Source: CAZNGF01 sp964572855 (GTDB lineage: Bacteria; Bipolaricaulota; Bipolaricaulia; RBG-16-55-9; JAJCYT01). Taken from it: a stretch of DNA of 64,000 bases. This document shows, in pieces, positions 31,163 through 39,744 of this stretch. The notes under the pieces were generated by a model. It saw only the letters and a list, made by a program, of their open reading frames with translations, made no database searches and was not told the origin of the DNA. Location of the stretch: contig CAZNGF010000003.1 of the NCBI GenBank assembly GCA_964572855.1, forward strand, positions 1 through 64,000, in the 5' to 3' direction. The stretch's first letter is position 1. Every line of letters begins with the position of its first letter. The position numbers and the translations under genes are program-made.

Positions 31163-32791
31163 TCAAGCCAGCCAGACCTGCTCGAAGAACGTCTCCTGGT
31201 TGAGCAGCGGCTGGAAGCCCATCACGTTGTCGACCATCGCGTACGGCACCTCCTGCCAGGCGTAGAAGTACTTGGGCACCTGCGGGAGGATGACGTCGCG
31301 GTAGAGCTCCTCGTAGATGGCCTTGCGCTGGGCGGAGGGCAGCGTCGTGCGCCCCGCGTCCAGCAGCCGATTGGTCTCTTCGTCGTCCCAGAGTCCCTCG
31401 TTGAAGAAGGCGCCGCGGGCCAGCACGGGCGAGAGCCCCTGGTCGTGGTCGTAGAAACCGCTGAACGGCTCGAGCTGAATGCCGAAATCGGCTTCCGGAC
31501 CCAGAATGTGCGAGAACCGCTCGGCCGTCTGGACCTGACGGATATCGAGGTTGAGCCCGATCTGCGCCAGCTGTTCCTTGAACACCTCGGCCGAGCGGAT
31601 CACGTCGGCCGCGCCCAGCGCCACCCAGGTCGTGAAGGTGAACCCGTCGGGGATGCCCGCCTCGTCGAGCAGCTCGCGCGCCCGGTTGAGGTTGGGCTGC
31701 AAGGCGTACGGGTTTTCCACGTCCAGCGAGGGCGGGAAGTCCACCACGTCGGCGTTGATGATCTGGCCGTTGGAGTTTTGCGCCTGCTGGAACAGGGCGA
31801 CGTCGATGAGCACCTGCGGGTCGAGCGCCCAGGTGATGGCTTGGCGCAGCTTCGCGTTGTCGAACGGCGCGCGCTGGGTGTTGAACGACAAGAACCACTG
31901 GAAGCCGCCCGGCGGCGTCTTCGAGGCCTTGAAGCCGGGCTCCTGGTTGACCACGTCGATCAGGCTCAGCGGGACGCGCGAGATCCAGTCGAAGCCGCCG
32001 GACTCCAGCGCGCGCACGCGGGCGAAGTCGTCCGACAGGATGTTCCATTCGATGCGGTCCAGGTACGGCAGGTCGGGCTTGAAGTAGTCCTCGAACCGCT
32101 CCATGATCACGCGGTTGCCGGGGATGTACTCCAGCATGCGGAACGGGCCCGTGCCGATGGGGTCGTTGACGTAGTCGTGTCCCTCCAGGTCGGCTTTTTT
32201 GTTGACGATGCCGCTGAAGCCCGCCAGCGCGGCCAGCAGCGGGGCGAAGGGCTGGTCCCCGCCGGGGAACACCACGGTGCGCGGGTCCGGTGCCTGCACC
32301 TCCTTGCCCACCAGGCCGAGCAGCACGACGATGAGCGAGTGCCCCTGTGAGGGGTCGGTGGCCGTGTTGAAGGTGTGGGCCACGTCCTCGGCGGTCAGGA
32401 CCTCGCCGTTGTGGAAGCGCACGCCCTCGTGCAGCCGGAAGGTGAGCGTTCCGTCCTCGGCCTGTTCCCAGGACTCGGCCAGGTCACCCACGATCTTGAG
32501 CTGTGACCCGTCGAGCTCGAAACGGACCAGCTTGTTGTAGAAGTTGTACCCGATCTGGAACGAGGTGATGGCCGAGACGTTGCGCCCGTCGAAGGACAAC
32601 GGGTTCTGGCCGATGGAGATGCGCAGCGTCCCGCCCCGCTTCGGTGCGGCGCCCGTCTCCTGCGCCAGCGCCTTCCAACCCGTCCACGGCGCCAGCGCGC
32701 CGCCCGCCAGGGCCACGCCGGCGTACTTGAGAAACTCTCTGCGATAGAAACCCGTCCGGTAATCCGCGACTACCAGTTCGCGTTGCTTCAC
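31163..32791 (-). CDS. Peptide ABC transporter substrate-binding protein (family 5), Tat-exported
   Basis: About 542 aa from GTG 32791, which has AAAGGAGG 5 nt upstream; longer frames lack a ribosome site. Twin-arginine signal FYRREFLKYAGVALAGG at about residues 15-31, cleaved near ALAQE. The SBP_bac_5 domain (DppA/OppA class) shows TLRISIGQNPLSFD, LAESWEQAEDGTLTFRLHEGVRFHNGE and NDPIGTGPFRML. The last ~80 residues cover the second lobe (LFYRDVILP-type region YEELYRDVILPQVP). It delivers peptides or nickel-like ligands to DppB/C. Export by Tat rather than Sec is less common for this family. Confidence 0.93.
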   Translation of the reverse strand: MKQRELVVADYRTGFYRREFLKYAGVALAGGALAPWTGWKALAQETGAAPKRGGTLRISIGQNPLSFDGRNVSAITSFQIGYNFYNKLVRFELDGSQLKIVGDLAESWEQAEDGTLTFRLHEGVRFHNGEVLTAEDVAHTFNTATDPSQGHSLIVVLLGLVGKEVQAPDPRTVVFPGGDQPFAPLLAALAGFSGIVNKKADLEGHDYVNDPIGTGPFRMLEYIPGNRVIMERFEDYFKPDLPYLDRIEWNILSDDFARVRALESGGFDWISRVPLSLIDVVNQEPGFKASKTPPGGFQWFLSFNTQRAPFDNAKLRQAITWALDPQVLIDVALFQQAQNSNGQIINADVVDFPPSLDVENPYALQPNLNRARELLDEAGIPDGFTFTTWVALGAADVIRSAEVFKEQLAQIGLNLDIRQVQTAERFSHILGPEADFGIQLEPFSGFYDHDQGLSPVLARGAFFNEGLWDDEETNRLLDAGRTTLPSAQRKAIYEELYRDVILPQVPKYFYAWQEVPYAMVDNVMGFQPLLNQETFFEQVWLA

Positions 32792-32852
32792 AACAACCTC
32801 CTTTGGGTGATGGACGCTTTGCTCAAATGCGCGTTTTGCTCCCCTCCTTTCC

Positions 32853-34607
32853 CTAAGCCGATGAGGATTGTTCCAGTTGGATGCGCGCGCGGCGCACGGC
32901 CCCCGCGACGCCGTTGAGGGCTTGCCGCAGGTCCACTTGGGCGAAGCGCTTTTCATCGTCGTGCAAGCCCTCCAGCGCCTTGGCCTGCGCCAGCGCCGGC
33001 AGCGCCGGACGCGGCATGGCCGGGTCGTGCTGGAAGCGGGGCGACGTCGTGTGATCGAGCGGGACCAAATCTCGGCTCAGCGCCAGCAGCGCGGCGTTGG
33101 CCGCCGCCGGATTCATCCCCTCCAGCCCGTCGTAGAAGCGTTCCAACGCGCCGCTGAGTCGATCGAACTCGCCCTCGGCGCGGGCGAAGTCCAGTTCGAC
33201 GCCGGCACCCGCGGCGGCCGCCTTGTACTCGGCCAGTGCGTCCGTCATGCGCGCGACGGTCACGCGGTAGTCGAAGGGGTAGACCTCGCAGTTGAGCGCG
33301 CGCCGCAGCGAGACCGCGTAGACCTTGAGGTCGCGCAGCAGGTTGTCGCGGTCGGCGATCTCGAGCGTGTCGGCCTCGGTGTGCCACTCGACGTTCCCGC
33401 CGCACCCGCCCACGGGGTAGAGCCCGCGGCGCCGCTTCTCCTCGGCGGGGATGGTGGACAGCAGCATGTAGAAGCTGCTCACGCCGATGTTGTTGAAGCT
33501 GTAGTCGCCGGCGCGCAAGGGGCGCATGAAGCTGGCCTCCTGGCCCGAGACGTCGCGGATGGCCCGCGCGCAGAAGCCTTCGGCCTCGGGCATGACCAGC
33601 ACGTCCTCGTAGGCCGTGGCCCAGCGGCAGCCGGGCGAGTCGACGTTGACCTGGGCGATGCAGTGCTGGTCGATTTCCTGGGCGAATTCGTCGGCGTACC
33701 AGGCCGAGCCCGCGTAGCGCCCGGTGGAGTGGCCCGGCCACCAGCAGAGCTTGAGCGCCCGCTTGAGCCCACCCGCCTGCTGAAAGACACGCGCCAGCTC
33801 CAGCAGCGTCGCGTTGCCCACGGCGTTGTCGCCGATCCCCACGCCCCAGGAGTCCACGTGCCCATGGGCGAGCACGAACTCGTCGGATTCGCCGCCGCCC
33901 ACGGTGGCCTCCAGTACGGGCAGGGGTTTCCACCCCTCGTCGAGTTCCGTGCTGAGCGCGACGCGCACCGCCCCAGCCTGGCAGGCTTCGGCCAGTGCCT
34001 TCCCGTCGGGGTTGTTCACCGAGAGGATCGGGGTTTTCGGGAGTTCCTTGCGGTTCTCCAGCCCCGGCGAGCCCCACACCGGCGAGGCCATGCTGTCGTG
34101 AATCCGCTTGCCGGGGTTGATGTAGATCTGCGCGACGGCGCCAGCACGCTCCAACGCGTCGATTTTGCTGGGGAGGGCGAAGCCCTCGCAGAGCGCGATC
34201 TTGCCCCGCACGTCGCCGCCGCCCACGTTGACGTCGAAGAAATCGTCCAGCCCCTTGGCCTGCCCGCCGCCGGTGTAGACGAGCTCACCCTCGCGTCCCG
34301 CGGGCCCGGTCGAGGCCGAGAAGCTCACGGACTTGACCCGGACCTCGTGTGGCTCGGGCGCGGTGACGCGCAGGCTCGCGGCCTTGGGGACGCTGATGTA
34401 GAGCGTGGGCTCGAAACGCTTGTACGGCACGCCGAACGCCTTCAAACGCCCTTCCAGGAAGTCGAACGCGCGACGCTCGTCCTCCGAGCCCGACTCGCGC
34501 ACGAGCCCGTTGAACGTCTCGAGCAGCGCCCAGGGCTCCTCGATCGACATTTGCTCCAGCAGCTCCCGCTCGGCCGTGGGGTCCACGGCGCCGTGCAACG
34601 CGTTCAT
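32853..34607 (-). CDS. M28-family aminopeptidase with PA-domain insertion
   Basis: 584 aa from ATG 34607 (GAGGAGG upstream), overlapping the GntR stop (ATGA). A PA-like domain (about residues 100-220: GELVYTGGG, GKIALCEGF, ALERAGAVAQIYIN) precedes the zinc peptidase core. Metal motifs: LAHGHVDSWGVGIGDNAVGNATLLELAR, LCWWPGHSTGRYAGSAWY, QVNVDSPG, and VEWHTEADTLE near 440 (His/Glu-type). Absence of a signal peptide indicates a cytoplasmic enzyme that trims imported peptides. The C-terminal ~120 residues are helical, as in the glutamate carboxypeptidase II-like branch. Confidence 0.9.
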   Translation of the reverse strand: MNALHGAVDPTAERELLEQMSIEEPWALLETFNGLVRESGSEDERRAFDFLEGRLKAFGVPYKRFEPTLYISVPKAASLRVTAPEPHEVRVKSVSFSASTGPAGREGELVYTGGGQAKGLDDFFDVNVGGGDVRGKIALCEGFALPSKIDALERAGAVAQIYINPGKRIHDSMASPVWGSPGLENRKELPKTPILSVNNPDGKALAEACQAGAVRVALSTELDEGWKPLPVLEATVGGGESDEFVLAHGHVDSWGVGIGDNAVGNATLLELARVFQQAGGLKRALKLCWWPGHSTGRYAGSAWYADEFAQEIDQHCIAQVNVDSPGCRWATAYEDVLVMPEAEGFCARAIRDVSGQEASFMRPLRAGDYSFNNIGVSSFYMLLSTIPAEEKRRRGLYPVGGCGGNVEWHTEADTLEIADRDNLLRDLKVYAVSLRRALNCEVYPFDYRVTVARMTDALAEYKAAAAGAGVELDFARAEGEFDRLSGALERFYDGLEGMNPAAANAALLALSRDLVPLDHTTSPRFQHDPAMPRPALPALAQAKALEGLHDDEKRFAQVDLRQALNGVAGAVRRARIQLEQSSSA

Positions 34608-35323
34608 GATCCTCCTCTGCTTTCGCCCTGCCCCACCAGCCGGCTGTGCACCCGCGCGAGGTGGTCCCACATGGCGGTCTCGGCCTCTGAGGCGTCTTGC
34701 CGCTCGATGGCGCTGACCAGGCGGTCGTGCTCACGGATTGAATCCTCGATCCCACCCAAGTCCTTCCCGGAGAAGTAGATCCGTTGCAGGATGAGCCAGA
34801 TCGGCTGATAGAGGTGGGCCACCAGCGTCTCGACCTGTTCCTGAATGGCTTCGTTGTCCGCAAACGAGGCGACTAGGTTGTGGAAGCGCTGATCCAGCTC
34901 CTTGAAGCGCTCGACGTCCCCGTCCGCGGCGACCTCCCGCATCGAAGCGCACAGCTTCCACAGGGACGCCAGTTGTGCGTCGGTGCGGCGTCGGGCGGCC
35001 AGGGCGGCCACCTTGCTCTCCAGGCACATGCGCAGCTCGAGTACCTCTGCCGGGTTCTTGATCGAGGGCGGGACGTTGAGGTCGTTGAACGACGTGCTCT
35101 TGACGTAGATGCCATCGCCCACCTTGATCTCGATCACGCCCGAGGCCTGCAGCACCGCCAGCGCCTCGCGCACCGAAGAGCGGCCCACGCCGGTCTCCTC
35201 GGTGATCACGCGCTCGGGGGGCAGCTTGGCGCCGACCCCGTAATGGCCGTCCTTGATCATCCTGACCAGCTGTTCGATCACGTGGAGCGAGCGCTTCTTG
35301 GTCACGACCTTCTCCAGGTGCAC
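34604..35323 (-). CDS. GntR-family (FadR/FCD) transcriptional regulator, first gene of peptide operon
   Basis: 239 aa. Residues 10-75 form the GntR winged helix (LPPERVITEETGVGRSSVREALAVLQASGVI). Residues about 90-225 form the all-helical FCD ligand domain, with a metal-type Asp and His set in LDQRFHNLVASFADN, IREHDRLVSAI and HLARVHSRLV. Such regulators bind small organic acids or amino acids and usually repress their own operon. It is co-transcribed with the nine genes behind it (the M28 ATG overlaps its stop), and the operator-like repeats at 35362 lie in its leader. Confidence 0.93.
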   Translation of the reverse strand: MHLEKVVTKKRSLHVIEQLVRMIKDGHYGVGAKLPPERVITEETGVGRSSVREALAVLQASGVIEIKVGDGIYVKSTSFNDLNVPPSIKNPAEVLELRMCLESKVAALAARRRTDAQLASLWKLCASMREVAADGDVERFKELDQRFHNLVASFADNEAIQEQVETLVAHLYQPIWLILQRIYFSGKDLGGIEDSIREHDRLVSAIERQDASEAETAMWDHLARVHSRLVGQGESRGGS

Positions 35324-35361
35324 GGGCCCTCCTTGCCGCCGGGCGGGGCGGATTAAACTGA

Positions 35362-35423
35362 CTATCAGCTATCAGACCAATTTTGCCGACCTGACTCTAG
35401 CACACCCTTTGCGGCGGTGTCAA
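35362..35423 (-). promoter_or_regulatory. Promoter and candidate operator of the ten-gene peptide operon
   Basis: TTGACA (35423-35418), 18 bp, TAGAGT (35399-35394). Just downstream, two adjoining CTGATAG heptamers (35375-35362) sit where a GntR repressor would block elongation or initiation. The box pair is nearly the same as at 38457-38485. Confidence 0.7.
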
Positions 35424-35470
35424 GCCCGTGAAGCTCGACCTTCGCGGGATGCCGAGATCGGGTCAACCGT

Positions 35471-35986
35471 TCAGAAGCCGGCGGAACCCCCTTGCGAGGG
35501 GGATGCGGCTTGTAGGGGGAGTACCCCCAGGCGGGCGAAGTAGCCCCACAGGATGCCGGCGAACAGGCTCTGGTTCACGTCCAGCAGCCGGAGCGAAACC
35601 CCGAACTGCGCGCCGAAGCGGCCCGCCAGCTCGCGCGCGAACGCGATGGCGGCCGACAGCGGCGCGTTCGTCTGCGGGTACGGCGCCGTCACCAGCCAGA
35701 GCTCGCCCAGGGCCAGCGCGCCCTTGGGCACAACGATGACGAGGTCGTACTGTTTCCCGGTCGGGTTTTCGCTGAAGGGCAAGTCGTAGGGGCTTTCGAC
35801 CGGAGCGATCACGGCCTCCACGCGGGCAAACAGCGCCGTCTCCTGGCGCAGCAGTCCCACGATGGCGTTGACGGCCAGCGATTCCGTAAAGCCCTCGGTT
35901 TCGTCCACGACCAGCGCGTCCACGCCCTGCGCCAGCGCGGTGGTCGGCAAGAGCAGGATCAAACCCAGCAAGGTAAGCGTTTTCAA
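35471..35986 (-). CDS. Secreted protein of unknown function downstream of the beta-propeller gene
   Basis: 171 aa from TTG 35986, with AAGGAG 6 nt upstream. Signal peptide KTLTLLGLILLLPTTALAQG, cut after ALA. The mature part is an alternating alpha/beta sequence with DALVVDETEGFTESLAVNAIVGLL and QYDLVIVVPKGALALGELWLVT, and a helical stretch LSAAIAFARELAGRFG. It resembles a Rossmann-like solute-binding lobe but has no family I can name. It begins 17 bp after the stop at 36004, so it is co-transcribed with the propeller protein. Its last 20 residues contain two GC hairpins. Confidence 0.75.
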   Translation of the reverse strand: MKTLTLLGLILLLPTTALAQGVDALVVDETEGFTESLAVNAIVGLLRQETALFARVEAVIAPVESPYDLPFSENPTGKQYDLVIVVPKGALALGELWLVTAPYPQTNAPLSAAIAFARELAGRFGAQFGVSLRLLDVNQSLFAGILWGYFARLGVLPLQAASPSQGGSAGF

Positions 35987-36003
35987 GCGCGACTCCTTCG
36001 CGT

Positions 36004-37014
36004 CTACGGACACTGCGTCACGCCCCAGGCGCCCCCTGCGCCCACGGGGAGCCGGTCGAAGCGGCGCAGGCGCCAGAGCGTCGAGGTCTTGCGCCCGTTG
36101 GGCAGCAGCTTGTCGCGGTCGAAGTCGTTGGTGGTCAGATAGATCGTGCTGTCGGACTCGACCGCCAGGTAGAAGGGCTCGACGATCGAAGCGAACTCCT
36201 CGAAGCCGGAGAGGTCCTCGTTCAGCCGCGCCACGAGCCCGTTGGCCAGGTCCGAAGCGAACAGCGCGCCCTCGGGGCCGGCCGCGACGTTGTGCCAGGG
36301 GCCGCGCAGGGCCACCCGCTGGGGCGCGCCCACGGAACTCCCGTTGACCTCGGCGCGGTAGAGGCCATAGTCGGCCAGCGTCCCGGCCCCGGCGGCGAAC
36401 AGCAGATCGCCTGCAAACGGCCCGCCCGTGATGAAGGTGAGCTGGCGGATCTCGGGGGGCGTGGGCGCGATGACCTCCTCCAGCAGCGCCAGCAGCTCGG
36501 GGAACTGCTCGGGGCGGATCACCTGGACCGGATCTGCCGACCCGTCGGGATCCACGCGCCAGACCCCGGCGAACTCGGCCTTGTCCTCCCAGGAACCCGT
36601 GCTGAAGTAGAGCTGGCCGTCGGGGGCCAGCGCCACCGACAGGATGTAGACCTCGGGCACGCGGGCGACCACGCCCAGGCGCTCGCCGTCGCGGCTGTAT
36701 TGCACGATGCGCCCCTCGGGCGTGTCGGTGCGGATCGGCTCGCCGCTGACCAGCGAGAACTCGGCGGCGTACAGCTCGCGCTCCGGCGTGCAGATGAGCC
36801 CGGTCGGGAAGCTCAGGTTCTGGGCCACGGGGATCACGCCCTGCAGGTCGAAGTCCGCCACCGAGAGCGTTCCCCGGAGCTGGTCGTCCAGCGTGATCTG
36901 CGGGGCGGTCACGAACACGGCGTCCCGCAGCGGAAACTGCCCCCAGACCCATCCGCCACCCACCGCCACAATCAAGAGACAAACCGCGATCCAGCGCGTC
37001 TTTCGAAACGGCAT
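36004..37014 (-). CDS. Secreted beta-propeller protein (NHL/sorbosone dehydrogenase-like)
   Basis: 336 aa from ATG 37014 (AAAAGGAG upstream). An N-terminal membrane signal, RWIAVCLLIVAVGGGWVWG, may be uncleaved. The rest is beta-propeller-like: LSFPTGLICTPERELYAAEF, GRIVQYSRDGERLGVVARVP, ILSVALAPDGQLYFSTGSW, HNVAAGPEGALFASDLANGLVARL, each a four-strand blade. No quinoprotein catalytic His-Arg pair is obvious, so enzymatic function is uncertain. First of a two-gene operon with the secreted protein behind it. A possible promoter lies at 37106-37133. Confidence 0.78.
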   Translation of the reverse strand: MPFRKTRWIAVCLLIVAVGGGWVWGQFPLRDAVFVTAPQITLDDQLRGTLSVADFDLQGVIPVAQNLSFPTGLICTPERELYAAEFSLVSGEPIRTDTPEGRIVQYSRDGERLGVVARVPEVYILSVALAPDGQLYFSTGSWEDKAEFAGVWRVDPDGSADPVQVIRPEQFPELLALLEEVIAPTPPEIRQLTFITGGPFAGDLLFAAGAGTLADYGLYRAEVNGSSVGAPQRVALRGPWHNVAAGPEGALFASDLANGLVARLNEDLSGFEEFASIVEPFYLAVESDSTIYLTTNDFDRDKLLPNGRKTSTLWRLRRFDRLPVGAGGAWGVTQCP

Positions 37015-37105
37015 CGTCGCTCCTTTTAAGGTTCCAAGTCCGGCGGGCGTGGCCTGCCGGGCTGAAGTCGCGGGGTGCTGGGACCACGAAATCTGCCAGG
37101 ACAAG

Positions 37106-37133
37106 CTTATCGCAGGGGCGCGACGGTTTTCAA
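37106..37133 (-). promoter_or_regulatory. Candidate promoter of the secreted beta-propeller operon
   Basis: TTGAAA (37133-37128), 16 bp, GATAAG (37111-37106). The -10 is weak and the leader would be about 85 nt. Confidence 0.35.
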
Positions 37134-37157
37134 ACGGCCGAGGGTGCGCCTTGCGAC

Positions 37158-38345
37158 TCAAGCCGTGTCGCTCAGCGAGGGGCGCGTCAGGATCGAGGGC
37201 GAGAAGCGCTCGCGCAACGGCAGGGTCCCCGCCCCGACCATCCAGCCGGCTTCGCCCATGCGCGACGGGAGCACGCTTAGCCCCCGCCCCAGCCGGGCGA
37301 AGCATCGTTCGCGCAGCACGGCCTCCATGGCGGGCTGGAAGTACGCAAAGGCGTTGAGCCGGTCCCCGGCAATCACGATGGCCTGCGGGTTGAACAGGTT
37401 GACGAGGTTCTTTAGTCCCACCCCCAAGTGCGTGCCCATGCGTCGAAACAGGTCGAGCGCGCGCGCATCCCCGGCCGCGGCCGCCGCCACCAGCGCGTCC
37501 GGGTCGGTCGGGAGCCCGAGCGCCTCAGCTTCCCGGGCCAGGAAGGCGTCCGAGGTGAGCGCTTCCAGACAACCCGCTTCCCCGCAGCGACACGGTGGCC
37601 CGTCGAGCTGGATGCAGGTGTGCCCGACCTCGCCCGCGCCGCCGTGGATGCCCTCGTACAGGCGGTCCTCCAGGTAGATTCCCCCTCCGACCCCCTCGCC
37701 CACCGAGATACAAAGGAAGTTCTGGAACGCGCGTCCAGCCCCGTGCCAGCGCTCGCCCACGGTCCAGGCGTTCACGTCGTTGGCCAGCACGACGGGACCG
37801 CCGAAGAGCGCGTCCAGCCGCTCGCCCAGCCGCACGTCCGACCACCCCATGCTGGGGGAGTGCACCAGCGTCCGCTCGTGCGAGCGCACGACCCCGGCGA
37901 CGCACACGCCCGTGCCCAACAGGCGCTCGGGGCGCGGCAGGCGGCTGACAGCCCGCTCCAGCGCCGCCAGCACGGTCTCGATCGAGCTGCCCGGCTCGTA
38001 GTGGACCTCGGCCGAGGCCTCGAGCCGGCCGTCGAGCGTGACGCACCCCACCGAGACGTTCCGGCTCTGAATGTAGCACCCCCAGGTCTGGCCGTAGCGG
38101 GGGTCGAGCGCAAGCAGGATGGGCCGGCGCCCCACGCGCGCGGAGGCGGCTGGGCCGACTTCCCGTACCAACCCCTCGCCGATCAGCTCCTGCACGATCG
38201 AGGTGATGGTCGAGGGCTTGACCCCGACGGCGCGCACGAGGTCGGTTCGCGATACGCGTCCCGTGCGCCGGAGCACGTCGATGACCAAGCGCCGGTTGAG
38301 CGATCGGATCAGCTGCGGGTCGCCCTTGGCATACTTCCATTCCAT
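37158..38345 (-). CDS. ROK-family transcriptional repressor
   Basis: About 395 aa. The N-terminal MarR-like helix-turn-helix is at 8-75 (LIRSLNRRLVIDVLRRTGRVSRTDL, KPSTITSIVQELIGEGLVREV). A ROK sugar-kinase-like domain follows (VVLANDVNAWTVGERWHGAG, FLCISVGEGVGGGIYLEDRLYEG). The zinc motif GEVGHTCIQLDGPPCRCGEAGCLE is intact: a His and three Cys. The start is uncertain, with ATG 38345 preferred over in-frame ATGs at 38357 and 38363, which fall inside the possible operator; none has a good ribosome site. It is divergent from the sugar ABC operon, its likely target. Confidence 0.88.
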   Translation of the reverse strand: MEWKYAKGDPQLIRSLNRRLVIDVLRRTGRVSRTDLVRAVGVKPSTITSIVQELIGEGLVREVGPAASARVGRRPILLALDPRYGQTWGCYIQSRNVSVGCVTLDGRLEASAEVHYEPGSSIETVLAALERAVSRLPRPERLLGTGVCVAGVVRSHERTLVHSPSMGWSDVRLGERLDALFGGPVVLANDVNAWTVGERWHGAGRAFQNFLCISVGEGVGGGIYLEDRLYEGIHGGAGEVGHTCIQLDGPPCRCGEAGCLEALTSDAFLAREAEALGLPTDPDALVAAAAAGDARALDLFRRMGTHLGVGLKNLVNLFNPQAIVIAGDRLNAFAYFQPAMEAVLRERCFARLGRGLSVLPSRMGEAGWMVGAGTLPLRERFSPSILTRPSLSDTA

Positions 38346-38361
38346 GCCGCTCAGCATATGC

Positions 38362-38382
38362 ATTTGCTTCGGAAAAACAAAT
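38362..38382. promoter_or_regulatory. Candidate ROK operator
   Basis: ATTTG (38362-38366), 11 bp, CAAAT (38378-38382), flanked by AT-rich bases. This resembles NagC/Mlc/XylR sites of the ROK family. A related half, TTATTTCTGGAAAGCAAT, lies near 38503 before the ABC operon. Confidence 0.35.
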
Positions 38383-38456
38383 AAACGCAAAGCGCCCGCG
38401 CTCCGTTGGAAGAAACGTACGATTCAAAGGCTGTTATTGCTGCGAACACCGGCGTG

Positions 38457-38485
38457 TTGACATCGACGCGAATCCGTGCTAGAGT
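38457..38485 (+). promoter_or_regulatory. Promoter of the ribose/xylose-type ABC operon
   Basis: TTGACA (38457-38462), 17 bp, TAGAGT (38480-38485). The leader is about 110 nt and contains the tiny frame ATG-GCA-TGA at about 38571, preceded by AGGGGG. Confidence 0.7.
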
Positions 38486-38604
38486 GTCCGTTGTCAATTA
38501 GTTATTTCTGGAAAGCAATAGAATTCGGGAGGTGGTAGGCGAGCCGTTGGTTCTTAAGGGGGATTCAATGGCATGAGGTCATCACAACCACTCAGGAGGC
38601 CGTT

Positions 38605-39654
38605 ATGCAAATGCAGTTGGCCAAACGCGGGATTCGCCTCGTGCTCGGACTCGCGACCCTCACGCTGGCGTTCAGCGCCGGCACGCCCCTCCAAGCCCAA
38701 GACAGTTTCACGATCGGCATCGCCCTGCCCACCACACAGGAACTGGTCTGGCCGTTGATGGCGGACAACGCCACCGAGCTGGCCGAAGCCGACGGGCGTT
38801 TTGACGTCGTCACGGTCTCGGCTGACAACCAGCTTCAGACCCAAACCAACCAGATTGACAACCTGATCGCGCAGGACGTCGACGCGATCCTGATCGGGTT
38901 CGTCAACACCGACGCGGCCGCCAGCCTGTGCCAGAAGGTCCAGGACGCCGGCATCCTGCTGATCCAGATGGACCGACTGGGCGTGAACTGCGGCGGTGAC
39001 GCCTACGTCACGGCCGACAGCACGCGCGTGGCCCGCAGTCAGATGGGCCTGCTGGCAGGGCTGTTGGGCGGCTCGGGCAATGTCATCGTGATCGGCGGCG
39101 CCACGGGCAACTCGGTGGCCGATGCGTTCGAGGCCGGCTACGGCGACGTGCTTCCCCTGTTCCCGAACATCGAGCGCGTCGCGTTCCAGCGCATCGAGAA
39201 CTGGTCCCCGGCGGGCGCGCTGGCCTTCGTCGAGAACGCGCTGGCCGCCAACAACAACGACGTCCAGGGCATCGTGAGCATGAACGACGGCATGATCCTG
39301 GGCGCGTTGCAGGCCGTCCAGGCGGCGGGCCTGGACATCCCGCTGCTGGGCTCGGACGCCGAGCCGGCCGCCGTCGTCAACGTCATCGACGGCACGCTGT
39401 TCGCCACGGTCGACAAGGCCCCGGACGAGATCGGCAAGGGCGCCTTCGAGGCGGCGCGCGCGCTGCTCGACGGCGATCCCATCCCCGCCCAGGACGGCAC
39501 CATCAACGACGGGAGCTTCGACGTGCCGCTCGTGCTCACCCCGATCTTCATGGTGACGCGGGACGCGCTGCTGGCCAACGGGCCGGAGGACCGCACGCTC
39601 CAGCGCCTGCCCGAGATCTGCGAGATGCGGCCGGACTTCGCTTCCTGCCAATAG
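38605..39654 (+). CDS. Ribose/xylose-type sugar ABC transporter substrate-binding protein
   Basis: 349 aa. Signal peptide 1-31 (LVLGLATLTLAFSAGTPLQA). Two Rossmann lobes of the Peripla_BP_4 family: SFTIGIALPTTQELVWPLMA, QTNQIDNLIAQDVDAILIGF, AGILLIQMDRLG, GNVIVIGGATGNSVADAF, NDVQGIVSMNDGMILGALQAV. The hinge motif GSDAEPAAVV follows. Xylose, ribose or a polyol is likely, but the ligand-binding residues do not allow a choice. CAGGAGG precedes ATG 38605. It leads the operon, and a hairpin terminator follows it. Confidence 0.9.
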   Translation: MQMQLAKRGIRLVLGLATLTLAFSAGTPLQAQDSFTIGIALPTTQELVWPLMADNATELAEADGRFDVVTVSADNQLQTQTNQIDNLIAQDVDAILIGFVNTDAAASLCQKVQDAGILLIQMDRLGVNCGGDAYVTADSTRVARSQMGLLAGLLGGSGNVIVIGGATGNSVADAFEAGYGDVLPLFPNIERVAFQRIENWSPAGALAFVENALAANNNDVQGIVSMNDGMILGALQAVQAAGLDIPLLGSDAEPAAVVNVIDGTLFATVDKAPDEIGKGAFEAARALLDGDPIPAQDGTINDGSFDVPLVLTPIFMVTRDALLANGPEDRTLQRLPEICEMRPDFASCQ

Positions 39655-39670
39655 GCATACGGGTCCCACG

Positions 39671-39705
39671 GGAGCGGCCCGGGTGCGCCGGGCCGCTCCC
39701 CTTTT
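39671..39705 (+). terminator. Intraoperonic terminator behind the sugar-binding protein
   Basis: Stem GGAGCGGCCCGG (39671-39682) with CCGGGCCGCTCC (39688-39699), 5 nt loop, then CCTTTTCC. It lies 17 bp after the binding-protein stop and 45 bp before the ATPase start. Leakage past it would set the lower level of the membrane components. Confidence 0.82.
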
Positions 39706-39744
39706 CCAGGGGCCGTATGCCACGCGAACACTGAAGGCGCCGCC

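Noticed and set aside
35511..35533. GTAGGGGG-AGTA-CCCCC hairpin as another REP unit
   Set aside because: It is inside coding sequence, has only a short stem, and lacks the paired foot and loop of the other units.
35471..37087. Apparent 538-aa protein
   Set aside because: The N-terminal part is out of frame with the propeller gene and of Arg/Gly-rich shadow type. The real gene starts at TTG 35986 with a signal peptide.
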